Below are positions 13,691 to 21,760 of a DNA stretch of 22,809 nt, one piece after another (position 1 is the first letter of the stretch; each line of letters begins with the position of its first letter). The notes below the pieces were generated by a model. It was not told where the DNA came from. It was given only the letters and a program-made list of their open reading frames with translations, and searched no databases. The translations under genes were made by a program, and so were the position numbers. Source of the stretch: a virus. Where the stretch lies: the IMG/VR virus record IMGVR_UViG_3300044798_000058, positions 1-22,809 of that record, one strand, 5' to 3'.

Positions 13691-13863
13691 ACTTGTTCAC
13701 CCTCTCTTAAAATGTGATGAATTCTTGGCGGAACATTCGGTTGGATTACCCGTCCTCTGGGTTGTAGACATCCCCTAGAATGTAGTACCACTATAGCTAG
13801 TATAAGGAATGTTAAACACCACCAAACCACATTTGGTATCGCAGCTAATAATGTTTTAAACAT
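13687..13863 (-). CDS. 58-aa membrane protein, first gene of the cassette, possibly leaderless
   Basis: This encodes MFKTLLAAIPNVVWWCLTFL continuing into ILAIVVLHSRGC and a basic, Pro-rich tail. It has one membrane helix with a Cys/Arg exit. The frame extends upstream to a TTG at 13881, but that would lie inside the promoter and has no ribosome-binding site. The ATG at 13863 coincides with the predicted transcription start of the promoter at 13870-13897, so the mRNA may begin exactly at AUG. It is coupled by ATGA to the next gene. Confidence 0.55.
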   Translation of the reverse strand: MFKTLLAAIPNVVWWCLTFLILAIVVLHSRGCLQPRGRVIQPNVPPRIHHILREGEQV

Positions 13864-13869
13864 AACTGT

Positions 13870-13897
13870 AGTATACTTCAAAAAAAGTATTTGTCAA
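13870..13897 (-). promoter_or_regulatory. Sigma-70-type promoter for the membrane/peptidase cassette
   Basis: On the minus strand TTGACA (13892-13897, all six consensus bases) and TATACT (13870-13875, five of six) are separated by 16 bases. The predicted start seven bases past the -10 is an A at 13863, which is the A of the first ATG of the cassette. It lies in the only intergenic space between the 1571-aa gene and the cassette. Confidence 0.75.
13873..13890. repeat. Inverted repeat in promoter spacer, possible operator
   Basis: ATACTT (13873-13878) and AAGTAT (13885-13890) are exact inverted arms with a 6-base A-rich centre. They overlap the -10 box and fill the spacer of the promoter. This is where a repressor or activator would act, but the sequence alone cannot tell. 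Confidence 0.4.
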
Positions 13898-13901
13898 GTT
13901 A

Positions 13902-16900
13902 TTATTCGCGTAGTTTATTAATTTTTTCAGGCGTGAATACATCTCTGAATTTATTGGCAATTTCCATGCGCCCAGCCTTTGCTTTATCATAAGCCCCTAA
14001 CTGCTCTTTATTCAGAGTTTGTTTGAACTGGTATTCCAGTTTCTTGCTATCAGTAAAGGTTTCAAACGGATACTGTCGATAGTGTTTATAAATTGCCGGG
14101 GTTTCTTTTATTTTAACCAATTCCTTCATTGCCTTATCTGCCCGGTTAGTATCGCCCTGGCGAAGCGCGTGGGTTAATTCAGCATAATCGCCCGCCTCAG
14201 AAGGCGGCTTTGGCGGCAGTTTCACGCCCGTCTTACTCGTATAGCTATTCCTAAATTTATCTGCCAAGGCGTATATGCGATTCTCGGGCAATGGAGCCAT
14301 ATCAGTTTTTATTCCTGCCGACGCCATCAACTGCTTTTCAATTTGTCCAGGATAATCTTCTGCAACTTTTCCACCAGCAATAGATTTCCCAGCAGCCGCA
14401 ACAGCTTTTGCGGGAATCGGTAATGGAAGCAGGCCGCTCCCGGCAGCTTTAATTGCTTCCCAATCTGATCCGCCTTTCTGTACAGCATCTAAAGCAGCGT
14501 GCATGGACCGTGGAATCGGCCCCGCCTTATACCCCACAACATCAGCAGCAGCTTGTAGAAGAGTCCCGTCTTTTTCTAATCGAGCGATAACTTGATGCGT
14601 AATTTCAGCAGGCAAGGCTAAGGGATTAAGAAACACTCCGCCTTTACCAAATGGATTAGGTATATATGCAGATATTTTAGAGCCGAATCCTTCTTCTTCA
14701 TTTTCCCAAGTGGGCTTTCCACGAGTAATATAATTTAAGATTTGGTTAGCAAGAAATGTTCCAGCAATTCCAGTTACAACAGATTTTGTTATGGCATTTG
14801 AAACTAGTCTGCCGGATGCGGCGTATCGTGCAGTTTCACCCAGTCCCTTAACGGCATTATACTCCGATTTTATAAGCCCTTCATTCCATTGTGGGGCTAA
14901 GAATGTTAGCCGAAGGACATCCTTTAATGTATTACTCTTTATCCAACCTTGCGAACCAAGATTACCAAATCTTGTATTAAGATCGCCGGAAACTCGTTGT
15001 GCAATTTGATTATCATTTAATTCCGGCAGCATTCCTTTTACACGATCAAATTCAATATCGTAGGCTGTTGTTATTGCTCCGCGTTGATATTGCTCGAATA
15101 ACCATGTATTATATGCCCCTGCCGTTTGTTTTATAATTGGCATAGTCTTTAAAAAATTAGGGGCAATGTTGTCTGAGATACGCCCAACATTCAAACCATT
15201 CTTGATACCTAAATCTAGTTTGCGGCGCTTTTCCATTAACCCATCTATATATTCTTTTGGAATATCTCCATCGCGGGCCATCCTCTGCAGTTCTGTGTCG
15301 GTATTGTCAAGCAAGGAAAGCCCACGCTTATACCTTGCTTCACCCATAATAGTTGCTGTTGGATGAAGCGAAGATGTCCAGAATGCAAGTCGACCAAGAT
15401 GGTAGGTATCGAATAACAATAAGCCGTGTTTTATACCGCCTACTCCTGTCATAGCCACACGGCCAAGTGTTGAATTGCGAATATCACTTCCACCTGTTAA
15501 GGCATCATATAAACTTGCATATCCTTGATGCACAGCTACTTGATTTCCACCAATATTCTTAACCACGTATCCAGACGGAGCGACCTTATCGCTAATTATT
15601 TGTTTTTTTTCTAAATCTTTTAATACAGGTTGTTTGGTGGTTGGGTCAATAGTGTGTTTATCGGCATCGGTAAAATGACTATAAGTTTTCTTTTCATCAT
15701 ATCCATTTAAAACAGCCATTTTAACGCCATTAACAATTTTCTTTACATATCCCTTAGGAGCTACCACTCTTCCTTCAGGATCATCTTTATACTTTACTTG
15801 CAAATCAGTAATCAAAGGCATCTTGGTGGTTGGGTCTGTAATAGATCGACCAGCTTCCGCAAATTCCTTTTGTGTTTCCATGCGAATTCCTTTACGCATC
15901 CTTGCCTTAAATAAATCTATCGCATCTAATGTTTTAGGTTTAATGCCGGCAGCAATGGAATCGGCAAGACTTTCGTATACACGTTGATGTGCAAACGATT
16001 TTCCGCCGTATCCTTTTTCTGGAAACAATAATGCTAATTCTGGCTTTACTTCTTGTTCATGGGGCAAGTAATTCGGCCCCATATCCTTTACATCAAAACC
16101 TTTCTCCTGCTCCGACATAAGGCGATCCTCAAGGAAATGAAGCATTCGATCCTGAGCAGAATCTAATGCTTCTTGATTATCTTGAGCAATATGAACCGCT
16201 TCTTTAGCTATTCTATTACCTTGTGTTGCATCAATTTTATTTACGAATTCCTGCATCTTCTCGCGTGATCCATTAGCCTCTCTCGCAAAGGATAGAGCCA
16301 TTCTATCCCAAGGTTTTGACTTTAGATTTTTACGACCCATTGATCGTGCCAATTCGTGATTTACTTCATTGGCATATTTTTCCGCTTCTATAACAGGAAG
16401 ATTTTCGGAGTAGTCTTTAGCGATTGATAGTGCTTTTGTTGGGTCGGCCATTCGCAGAGCGTTACCAACCTTATTCCGAACTTCAGTTAACTTCTCTACA
16501 ACAGGTTCTATTGGAACTGCCGCCTCTTCAGACTTCATAAATCCTTTTTTCTTCGCCATTTCAGTAATAGCTCGCGGGAACTTTCCTCCAGGAGTTCCGG
16601 ATACTCCCTGAACATTTTCAGAAGTGAGATTTTCATATCCTCCTTCTTCTTTTCCTAAAACATTCTCATCAAGAAACTGCCCTTTATATGTCCAACCATA
16701 TTTTGCATTCACATAAGCCTTTTCGTCATATCCGGCTTCTTTGGCTTTCTGTAAGGCTTTCCCGTGATTTCCTTTAACTTCTGCCTCAAAGATTTTGCCA
16801 TCGGCCATTTTCACCGCTGGTCGGCTATTCTCTTTGAAATCTTTTATAAACTCTTCTTCGTTAACGGGGGGCGGTGCACTCCTTACATCACCCTCACCTT

Positions 16901-18617
16901 TCTCGGCCCAGCCCCACTCCATTTTATTTGCTTCAGGGTGGGCATCATCATACTTCATCCCTTTATTGCTCATCAAATGCTCTTCAAGAGCCTCATGTGC
17001 CGCCCACTTGGGTAGCTCTTCTGGAGGCACGTAATCCGCTACCCAGAGTTCATTCTCCTTGGGGCCTTTATCATTCTTAAAGAGTTCCTTCCACCAAGGG
17101 GGGTTACCTCCACTTATGAAATCTTCCGCGCCTTTCTTATCAACTAAAGACCTATTGACATCTATGGCATTAACAGCCATGACTCGCTTACCATTAACAT
17201 CACCCAAATACTCGCCTTTAACTTCTGGCTTATCTCCTTCCGCCGGATAAAGAACCTCAGTTTTATCTCCAGTTGGGGGTTTTAATTTTAATGCTTGGGA
17301 TTTTATAGTATCCGTCAAATCTTTATGAACATTAAGGCTTTTTGATATATCTTCAGCCTTTTCAGAAGGAACCGTTGTAGTCTCTTGTGGGGCCTTTGGC
17401 TGCGTTGGAACCGCCTGGGCAGTTTGGGCCTTATGTTCTTCAGCGGCCTTCTGTAGAGCCGCTGTGCGATTCTTGATATTGTTTTCGCCCTCTATTTGCA
17501 AATTCCAATCTTTAGCCTGAGTACGCGACGGTTTAACCCCGCTATCAGCAGCTTTAATAACAGCCTGTTGGGTGTCGGTTAGTTCTGGGGGAGGGGGAGC
17601 CTCCGCTGGCCGACCAATCTTGCTGATACCCTCTATCGCTGCACCCGGTAAAGCCAATACCGCCATAGTTGGTATAGATTGCATCCAAGTTTGTGCAGCA
17701 TTTGCGGCAATTCGCTGAACATCTGGCGTTTTACCCTGGGCGAAATCTTGTATGGCTTCATTAGCTGCCTGTGCACCAGCCATAGTGCCTGGACCGCGAA
17801 TGAGTGCGGTCTTGGCATATCTAGCGACGAAATTCTCTGCGAGCTCGCTCCCTAAAGCTTCTTGTGTCATTCCCTTCGGCAACATTTTCTCGGGAAGCCC
17901 GCTAAAAATTGCACCAGTAACAACTCCACTGAAAGCCGCCGCTGCCTTAGCTGTATTGGGGGCAACACCCTTTTCCATTAAGTCATCGTATGTTTTTCCG
18001 GCAGCAGGGGCACCAAAAGCAAGCATGGGACCGGCACCAATAGCTGCTTCCATTTGCGGAGCCGCTTCGGCAACACTCACTCCTATCTTTCTTGGACTAT
18101 ACCAAGGAGCATCAGGATTGGTTAAGGGATCGGCTTTACTCCATGCAGCATCTACATGCTTCTCAAATTTCCGCATATCTTCTGGTTCTTGAGCTAACCC
18201 CGTTTTCTCGGCAAAAAATTCTCCTAATCCAACTGCTTGATTAAACATCCCGACAGCCATTGCCTTAGGAGCGCCCATTTGCTGAGAAGTCTTTTTATGC
18301 CCTGCATATTCGTGAATAGCTTGTAGGAATTCTTCTCTTTGATCTGCCGGAACCCCGCCAGCAGACGCCATTGACAAAACCTTATTATAAGGATAATCAG
18401 TAAGTTTATCTGCTGCTTTATATGCTTGAGTATTATATTTTTCAGGATCAGCTAACTTCCTATAGGGCAAAGATTGGTTAGCTACAGTATCAAATTGCTT
18501 TAGGGTATCATCTTGTGGCTGCTGCTCTTGCTGAATAGGTGGAGTATTATCCAGCGGATGTGACCCAAATTTCTTTTGCCACAAATCATCAAATTGGTTC
18601 TGTAATTCGTCGTCCAT
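13902..18617 (-). CDS. Large polyvalent-type virion protein, probable DNA-ejection protein (1571 aa)
   Basis: This very long, mostly helical protein matches the general pattern of large polyvalent phage proteins that are packaged in the virion and injected with DNA. Residues 115-340 alternate Ala/Gly-rich, membrane-active helices (AAIGAGPMLAFGAPAAGKTY, AAAAFSGVVTGAIFSG, SIPTMAVLALPGAAIEG). Residues 341-480 are disordered and charged. Residues 485-570 hold HEALEEH (541-547) with YDDAHPEANKMEW after it, a possible metal-binding or hydrolase motif. Residues 927-973 and 990-1033 are a tandem duplication (DPTTK ... VAPxGYV ... GY). A further hydrophobic stretch (VVTGIAGTFLANQILNYIT) lies about 300 residues from the C-terminus. 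It starts with TAATG overlap after the Gln-rich gene. Exact family not determined. Confidence 0.8.
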   Translation of the reverse strand: MDDELQNQFDDLWQKKFGSHPLDNTPPIQQEQQPQDDTLKQFDTVANQSLPYRKLADPEKYNTQAYKAADKLTDYPYNKVLSMASAGGVPADQREEFLQAIHEYAGHKKTSQQMGAPKAMAVGMFNQAVGLGEFFAEKTGLAQEPEDMRKFEKHVDAAWSKADPLTNPDAPWYSPRKIGVSVAEAAPQMEAAIGAGPMLAFGAPAAGKTYDDLMEKGVAPNTAKAAAAFSGVVTGAIFSGLPEKMLPKGMTQEALGSELAENFVARYAKTALIRGPGTMAGAQAANEAIQDFAQGKTPDVQRIAANAAQTWMQSIPTMAVLALPGAAIEGISKIGRPAEAPPPPELTDTQQAVIKAADSGVKPSRTQAKDWNLQIEGENNIKNRTAALQKAAEEHKAQTAQAVPTQPKAPQETTTVPSEKAEDISKSLNVHKDLTDTIKSQALKLKPPTGDKTEVLYPAEGDKPEVKGEYLGDVNGKRVMAVNAIDVNRSLVDKKGAEDFISGGNPPWWKELFKNDKGPKENELWVADYVPPEELPKWAAHEALEEHLMSNKGMKYDDAHPEANKMEWGWAEKGEGDVRSAPPPVNEEEFIKDFKENSRPAVKMADGKIFEAEVKGNHGKALQKAKEAGYDEKAYVNAKYGWTYKGQFLDENVLGKEEGGYENLTSENVQGVSGTPGGKFPRAITEMAKKKGFMKSEEAAVPIEPVVEKLTEVRNKVGNALRMADPTKALSIAKDYSENLPVIEAEKYANEVNHELARSMGRKNLKSKPWDRMALSFAREANGSREKMQEFVNKIDATQGNRIAKEAVHIAQDNQEALDSAQDRMLHFLEDRLMSEQEKGFDVKDMGPNYLPHEQEVKPELALLFPEKGYGGKSFAHQRVYESLADSIAAGIKPKTLDAIDLFKARMRKGIRMETQKEFAEAGRSITDPTTKMPLITDLQVKYKDDPEGRVVAPKGYVKKIVNGVKMAVLNGYDEKKTYSHFTDADKHTIDPTTKQPVLKDLEKKQIISDKVAPSGYVVKNIGGNQVAVHQGYASLYDALTGGSDIRNSTLGRVAMTGVGGIKHGLLLFDTYHLGRLAFWTSSLHPTATIMGEARYKRGLSLLDNTDTELQRMARDGDIPKEYIDGLMEKRRKLDLGIKNGLNVGRISDNIAPNFLKTMPIIKQTAGAYNTWLFEQYQRGAITTAYDIEFDRVKGMLPELNDNQIAQRVSGDLNTRFGNLGSQGWIKSNTLKDVLRLTFLAPQWNEGLIKSEYNAVKGLGETARYAASGRLVSNAITKSVVTGIAGTFLANQILNYITRGKPTWENEEEGFGSKISAYIPNPFGKGGVFLNPLALPAEITHQVIARLEKDGTLLQAAADVVGYKAGPIPRSMHAALDAVQKGGSDWEAIKAAGSGLLPLPIPAKAVAAAGKSIAGGKVAEDYPGQIEKQLMASAGIKTDMAPLPENRIYALADKFRNSYTSKTGVKLPPKPPSEAGDYAELTHALRQGDTNRADKAMKELVKIKETPAIYKHYRQYPFETFTDSKKLEYQFKQTLNKEQLGAYDKAKAGRMEIANKFRDVFTPEKINKLRE
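15634..15647. repeat. 14-base repeat within the 1571-aa gene, copy 2
   Basis: TTGGTGGTTGGGTC occurs here and at 15823-15836, 189 bases (63 codons) apart. It encodes DPTTK in both copies of the internal protein duplication. Confidence 0.8.
15823..15836. repeat. 14-base repeat within the 1571-aa gene, copy 1
   Basis: Identical to 15634-15647 and in the same frame; this marks the first copy of the duplicated segment (residues 927-973). Confidence 0.8.
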
Positions 18618-19756
18618 TACTCTTCCTGTTGATCTTGTTCATCCTGAGATTGTTGTTGCTCTTGTTCAAGCTGCTGTTGTTGAGGTTGTTGCTGCTGTAA
18701 TTGGGGCTGAAGTTGAGGCTGTTGAATTTGTGGCTGTTGCTGCTGTTGATCCTGAATAGGCTGTTGCTGTATTTGCCGCAAGCCTTGCCTAGCCTCCATT
18801 GCCTGTTTAGCAAAATCTGGATTATTTAGTTTATCTGGATTTTTGATTGCGTCATTTAAGATGTCCTGATGTTTATTGAGTTGCATTTGTTGCAATTGTT
18901 CTGTGCTTATTTCTGGCGGCATTCGGCGAAGGCCATGAACAGTATCCATCATCTTATTAACTTCATCTATAGTGCGATATTTAGGCTCTAACGAACTGCC
19001 GTCTGCGCTCTTTCTTCCCTTATTTAAATCTTCCGTGGTCGCCTTTTCTCGCCAATCCAAAGTTTTCTTTGCATGATCGTGTTCCAACTCCGCTTGATAA
19101 TCTGCCGGGCTTTTTTGATTCTTGTCTACCTTAAATACCTTACCATTAGCATCCCTTGAAAGTTTATATCCACCTTCATCCCACACGCTCCCAATTTCCT
19201 TGCCTTTAGTATATGGCTGTAACTTAACTAAATCACTTGGTGTTACTCCTGAAATTTTTAATTCAATATCACGATTTATTGCAGCTTTTTCTTCATCAGA
19301 AAAATTAGGATTATTTTTCAACTCATTTTGAGATTGCCTAAGTTGTGATATTTGTGCTTTCTGTTTAAAGGTAAACCTTTTTTCAAAAGTATCTTCTAAA
19401 AGCTTTTGTTGCTCTTGCATTTTTTGAATTGCATATTGGTGGGCCTGCTGCGTAGCCTCCTGATGACGTTGTGCCGCTTGCATTTCAGGAGTTATACCAT
19501 ACTTTCCTGGAATACCAGCAATCCACTGTTGGAATTCCTTTTCTCTTAGCATTTTATTTTGTATGCTTTCTCTTTCCGCCTGTCCTGGGGTTTGACCGCG
19601 ACCCCCTCCGCCTCCTCCGGCGTGCCGTGGCGTAGCACCTTCGCCCCCACCCCCGCTTGGATGTGCAGTTGCTTGTGGAATTATTTGTTGGTGCCCCCCG
19701 CTAAGCGCGTGAGCAAGGGCGTCCCAATTCTGTTTATTAAATACTATTTTAGGCAT
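18617..19756 (-). CDS. Gln-rich coiled-coil virion-type protein
   Basis: This 379-aa protein has a Gly-rich stretch (residues 34-53), a long helical region (64-150: QNKMLREKEFQQWIAG, QQAHQYAIQKMQEQQKLLED), a middle domain with SGVTPSDLVKLQPYTKG, and a Gln-dominated C-terminus from about residue 321 ending in QDEQDQQEE. Its place just before the ejection-type gene and its low-complexity, helical nature suggest an internal virion or scaffold-like protein. No family recognised. It is coupled to the next gene (TAATG). The Gln tract is encoded by mixed CAA/CAG codons. Confidence 0.7.
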   Translation of the reverse strand: MPKIVFNKQNWDALAHALSGGHQQIIPQATAHPSGGGGEGATPRHAGGGGGGRGQTPGQAERESIQNKMLREKEFQQWIAGIPGKYGITPEMQAAQRHQEATQQAHQYAIQKMQEQQKLLEDTFEKRFTFKQKAQISQLRQSQNELKNNPNFSDEEKAAINRDIELKISGVTPSDLVKLQPYTKGKEIGSVWDEGGYKLSRDANGKVFKVDKNQKSPADYQAELEHDHAKKTLDWREKATTEDLNKGRKSADGSSLEPKYRTIDEVNKMMDTVHGLRRMPPEISTEQLQQMQLNKHQDILNDAIKNPDKLNNPDFAKQAMEARQGLRQIQQQPIQDQQQQQPQIQQPQLQPQLQQQQPQQQQLEQEQQQSQDEQDQQEE

Positions 19757-19757
19757 T

Positions 19758-20435
19758 TTACTTTACTCCTTGCGCCGCCGATACTGCGGGATAACTAGTT
19801 CCGACACTTGGCGATGTACCTACTGTTCCAGTTGTCCCTGCTGCCCCAGTCCCAGCACCAAGGGTCATGCCCCCTAAAGCCGTTGATATTCCACCTGTTC
19901 CGTAGATGCCAGTTTGTTGTCCAATAAGTCCAGTAAGCGCAGAAATTATATCGGTTGTGGGATACATGATATTTCTATTTTCCATAATCCCTAACTTAGT
20001 CTGCAATGATGTATCTGCCGCTGTATTTAAAGCAGCCTGTTGTTGGCGCATGTTACCCTGCCCCAATGATTGTCCAACTGTAGTATTGCCCATACCCAGC
20101 TTAGCAAGTTGTTGCATTTGTTGAGAACCTTGAGCACCAAAAGCACTAATAATATCCGCGCGTTTTTGGCCGGTTTCGGTTCCGGCAGCGGCCATCTCCG
20201 CTTGATATTGAGATTCGTTTAAAGCTTGAGCGGCGTTGAATGAAGTATTATAAGAGTTTATTAATGAGTTAAGGCCGGCCATTGACTGTTGAGCAGCGGC
20301 TTGCTGCTGAGCTTGCTGCTGCTGATATTGCTGTACTTGCCAATTCCATTGCTGTTGCTGGAGATTAAATTGCGCACCCTGAAGGCCATATCCGACTTGT
20401 GGGTTATACGGACTATAGTAAAGATCATCGGCCAT
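19758..20435 (-). CDS. Gln/Ala-rich virion-type protein
   Basis: The protein has 225 aa. The N-terminus is aromatic and Gln-rich (MADDLYYSPYNPQVGYGLQG, then repeated Gln to about residue 50). The middle is helical (SQYQAEMAAAGTETGQKRAD, GMGNTTVGQSLGQGNMRQQQ). The C-terminus is a Gly/Thr low-complexity stretch. AAAGGAAA lies upstream of the ATG. This resembles small helical proteins seen next to ejection proteins in podovirus-like genomes and may be an internal core or tail component, but I recognise no specific family. Confidence 0.7.
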   Translation of the reverse strand: MADDLYYSPYNPQVGYGLQGAQFNLQQQQWNWQVQQYQQQQAQQQAAAQQSMAGLNSLINSYNTSFNAAQALNESQYQAEMAAAGTETGQKRADIISAFGAQGSQQMQQLAKLGMGNTTVGQSLGQGNMRQQQAALNTAADTSLQTKLGIMENRNIMYPTTDIISALTGLIGQQTGIYGTGGISTALGGMTLGAGTGAAGTTGTVGTSPSVGTSYPAVSAAQGVK

Positions 20436-20447
20436 GTTATGTTTCCT

Positions 20448-21758
20448 TTAAAGTTCTGTGATTATATAGGTGTTGTCTGTTAAGTCCAGCCGTAACCACG
20501 TTACAAATAAACCTTCTGGTCCACAACTAAACGATCTGCTATGTTCATCTATAAGTATATCTTTATTGTAAAGTTTAACGTTAATCGTTGCAGAAACAGA
20601 GTCCCCTGAGAATCCCGTAGATAACCACACTGTAAATTCATAAATATTATGGTTTGTAATAAATGATTTACTAGTAATAACTCCTCCCGAATATGACAAA
20701 TCAGTTAGGGTAAAATTATTGCTGCAAGATGTGCCATTAAAATTTAAACCCTCTTGTTCGTCTGCAATTCTAATATTTGCGTAATCATTATCAGGATCAT
20801 CAATACTATGAATATCAGCCGTTTCTAATATGGCAAACCCAGGACCCCCCACAATCAAATTAACATTAGAAACAGTAATGACTATTTTTGGTCCAACATT
20901 CGTCACTGACACGCTGCTTGGATATTTCTTATTGTAATCTCTATCAAGACTCACGGTCGGCCCCATCTTAATTTTATATTTCACGTCTTTAGTTAAATGG
21001 CTATCGGGAACACCAGTAACCGTAACGTAATGGGGAATGTCCCAATTTCCTTGATCAAAACTAATTGACGTTGCATTACAAAGAACAGGCGAAACTCCTA
21101 AGTCAGAAACTTTACCTTCTTGATTATTGCTTGTATAAACAGGTACGGTTACGGGTGCAGTTGGTTGGCATTTAAGACATACGGAAAATTGATCTGTTCC
21201 ACCATCTCTTGTAGTAATAAGTCCACTAGTAGGTTCTACATTAAAACCAGCGTTTGTATGCGGGTCTACCACAAGCACATCTACTGTATCAGAAAAATAA
21301 TAAGTAGTTGTGCTAGAAAATCCCGGAAGCAAGCTAAGTGTGTAATTAAATGGCCCAGCAGTTACAGTAAGCGGTATCCATTTTCCTACATCGGCATCTG
21401 AAATATCAAAATAAAGTTCGGGAGAATCGCCCCAAAAACCCTCACTATCCTCTTCATAGTCTGTGGTAATGTCTGGTTCAAATGGACCGGGATTTCTTAT
21501 ACCATAACCCCCGGCATTCCACTCCAAATGACCATCTGGTTTTGTTGTCGTAAAATCTATAAAGTCCGAAACGATTGCCTTACAATTCCCTAAAGCCGAC
21601 CCAACTTTCACTCTTTGATCTGCCGTCAAACTAACCGCATACATCGGCCAGTATCCCGGTGAAAACGGCGGTCCAGGGAAAGCCCAATATATATTCCACC
21701 CCGGCGCTACGGGCGGGTTTCCGGGTCCAGGTGGTAATGCTACATAAACTCCAGGCAT
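20448..21758 (-). CDS. Tail/adhesin-type protein with Calx-beta-like repeat
   Basis: This 436-aa, beta-rich protein has a Pro/Gly/aromatic N-terminus (PPGPGNPPVAPGWNIYWAFP). Residues 174-288 form an Ig-like repeat recognisable as VEPTSGLITTRDGGTDQFSV, then ISFDQGNWDIPHYVTVTGV, DYNKKYPSSVSVTN. This matches the repeat type seen in bacterial surface adhesins (TSGLxTTExGGTxxFxVxL ... NWxxPQxVTVTGVxD), where it can bind calcium. The rest is beta-strand material with no clear family. It is probably a tail fibre or decoration protein touching the host surface. No strong ribosome-binding site is seen; the start is two bases after the preceding stop. Confidence 0.72.
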   Translation of the reverse strand: MPGVYVALPPGPGNPPVAPGWNIYWAFPGPPFSPGYWPMYAVSLTADQRVKVGSALGNCKAIVSDFIDFTTTKPDGHLEWNAGGYGIRNPGPFEPDITTDYEEDSEGFWGDSPELYFDISDADVGKWIPLTVTAGPFNYTLSLLPGFSSTTTYYFSDTVDVLVVDPHTNAGFNVEPTSGLITTRDGGTDQFSVCLKCQPTAPVTVPVYTSNNQEGKVSDLGVSPVLCNATSISFDQGNWDIPHYVTVTGVPDSHLTKDVKYKIKMGPTVSLDRDYNKKYPSSVSVTNVGPKIVITVSNVNLIVGGPGFAILETADIHSIDDPDNDYANIRIADEQEGLNFNGTSCSNNFTLTDLSYSGGVITSKSFITNHNIYEFTVWLSTGFSGDSVSATINVKLYNKDILIDEHSRSFSCGPEGLFVTWLRLDLTDNTYIITEL

Positions 21759-21760
21759 AA

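Noticed and set aside
17752-18192. 146-aa plus-strand ORF antisense to the 1571-aa gene
   Set aside because: Its Ala/Gly/Pro-rich product mirrors the Ala/Gly-rich helices on the coding strand. No ribosome-binding site or independent motif is seen.
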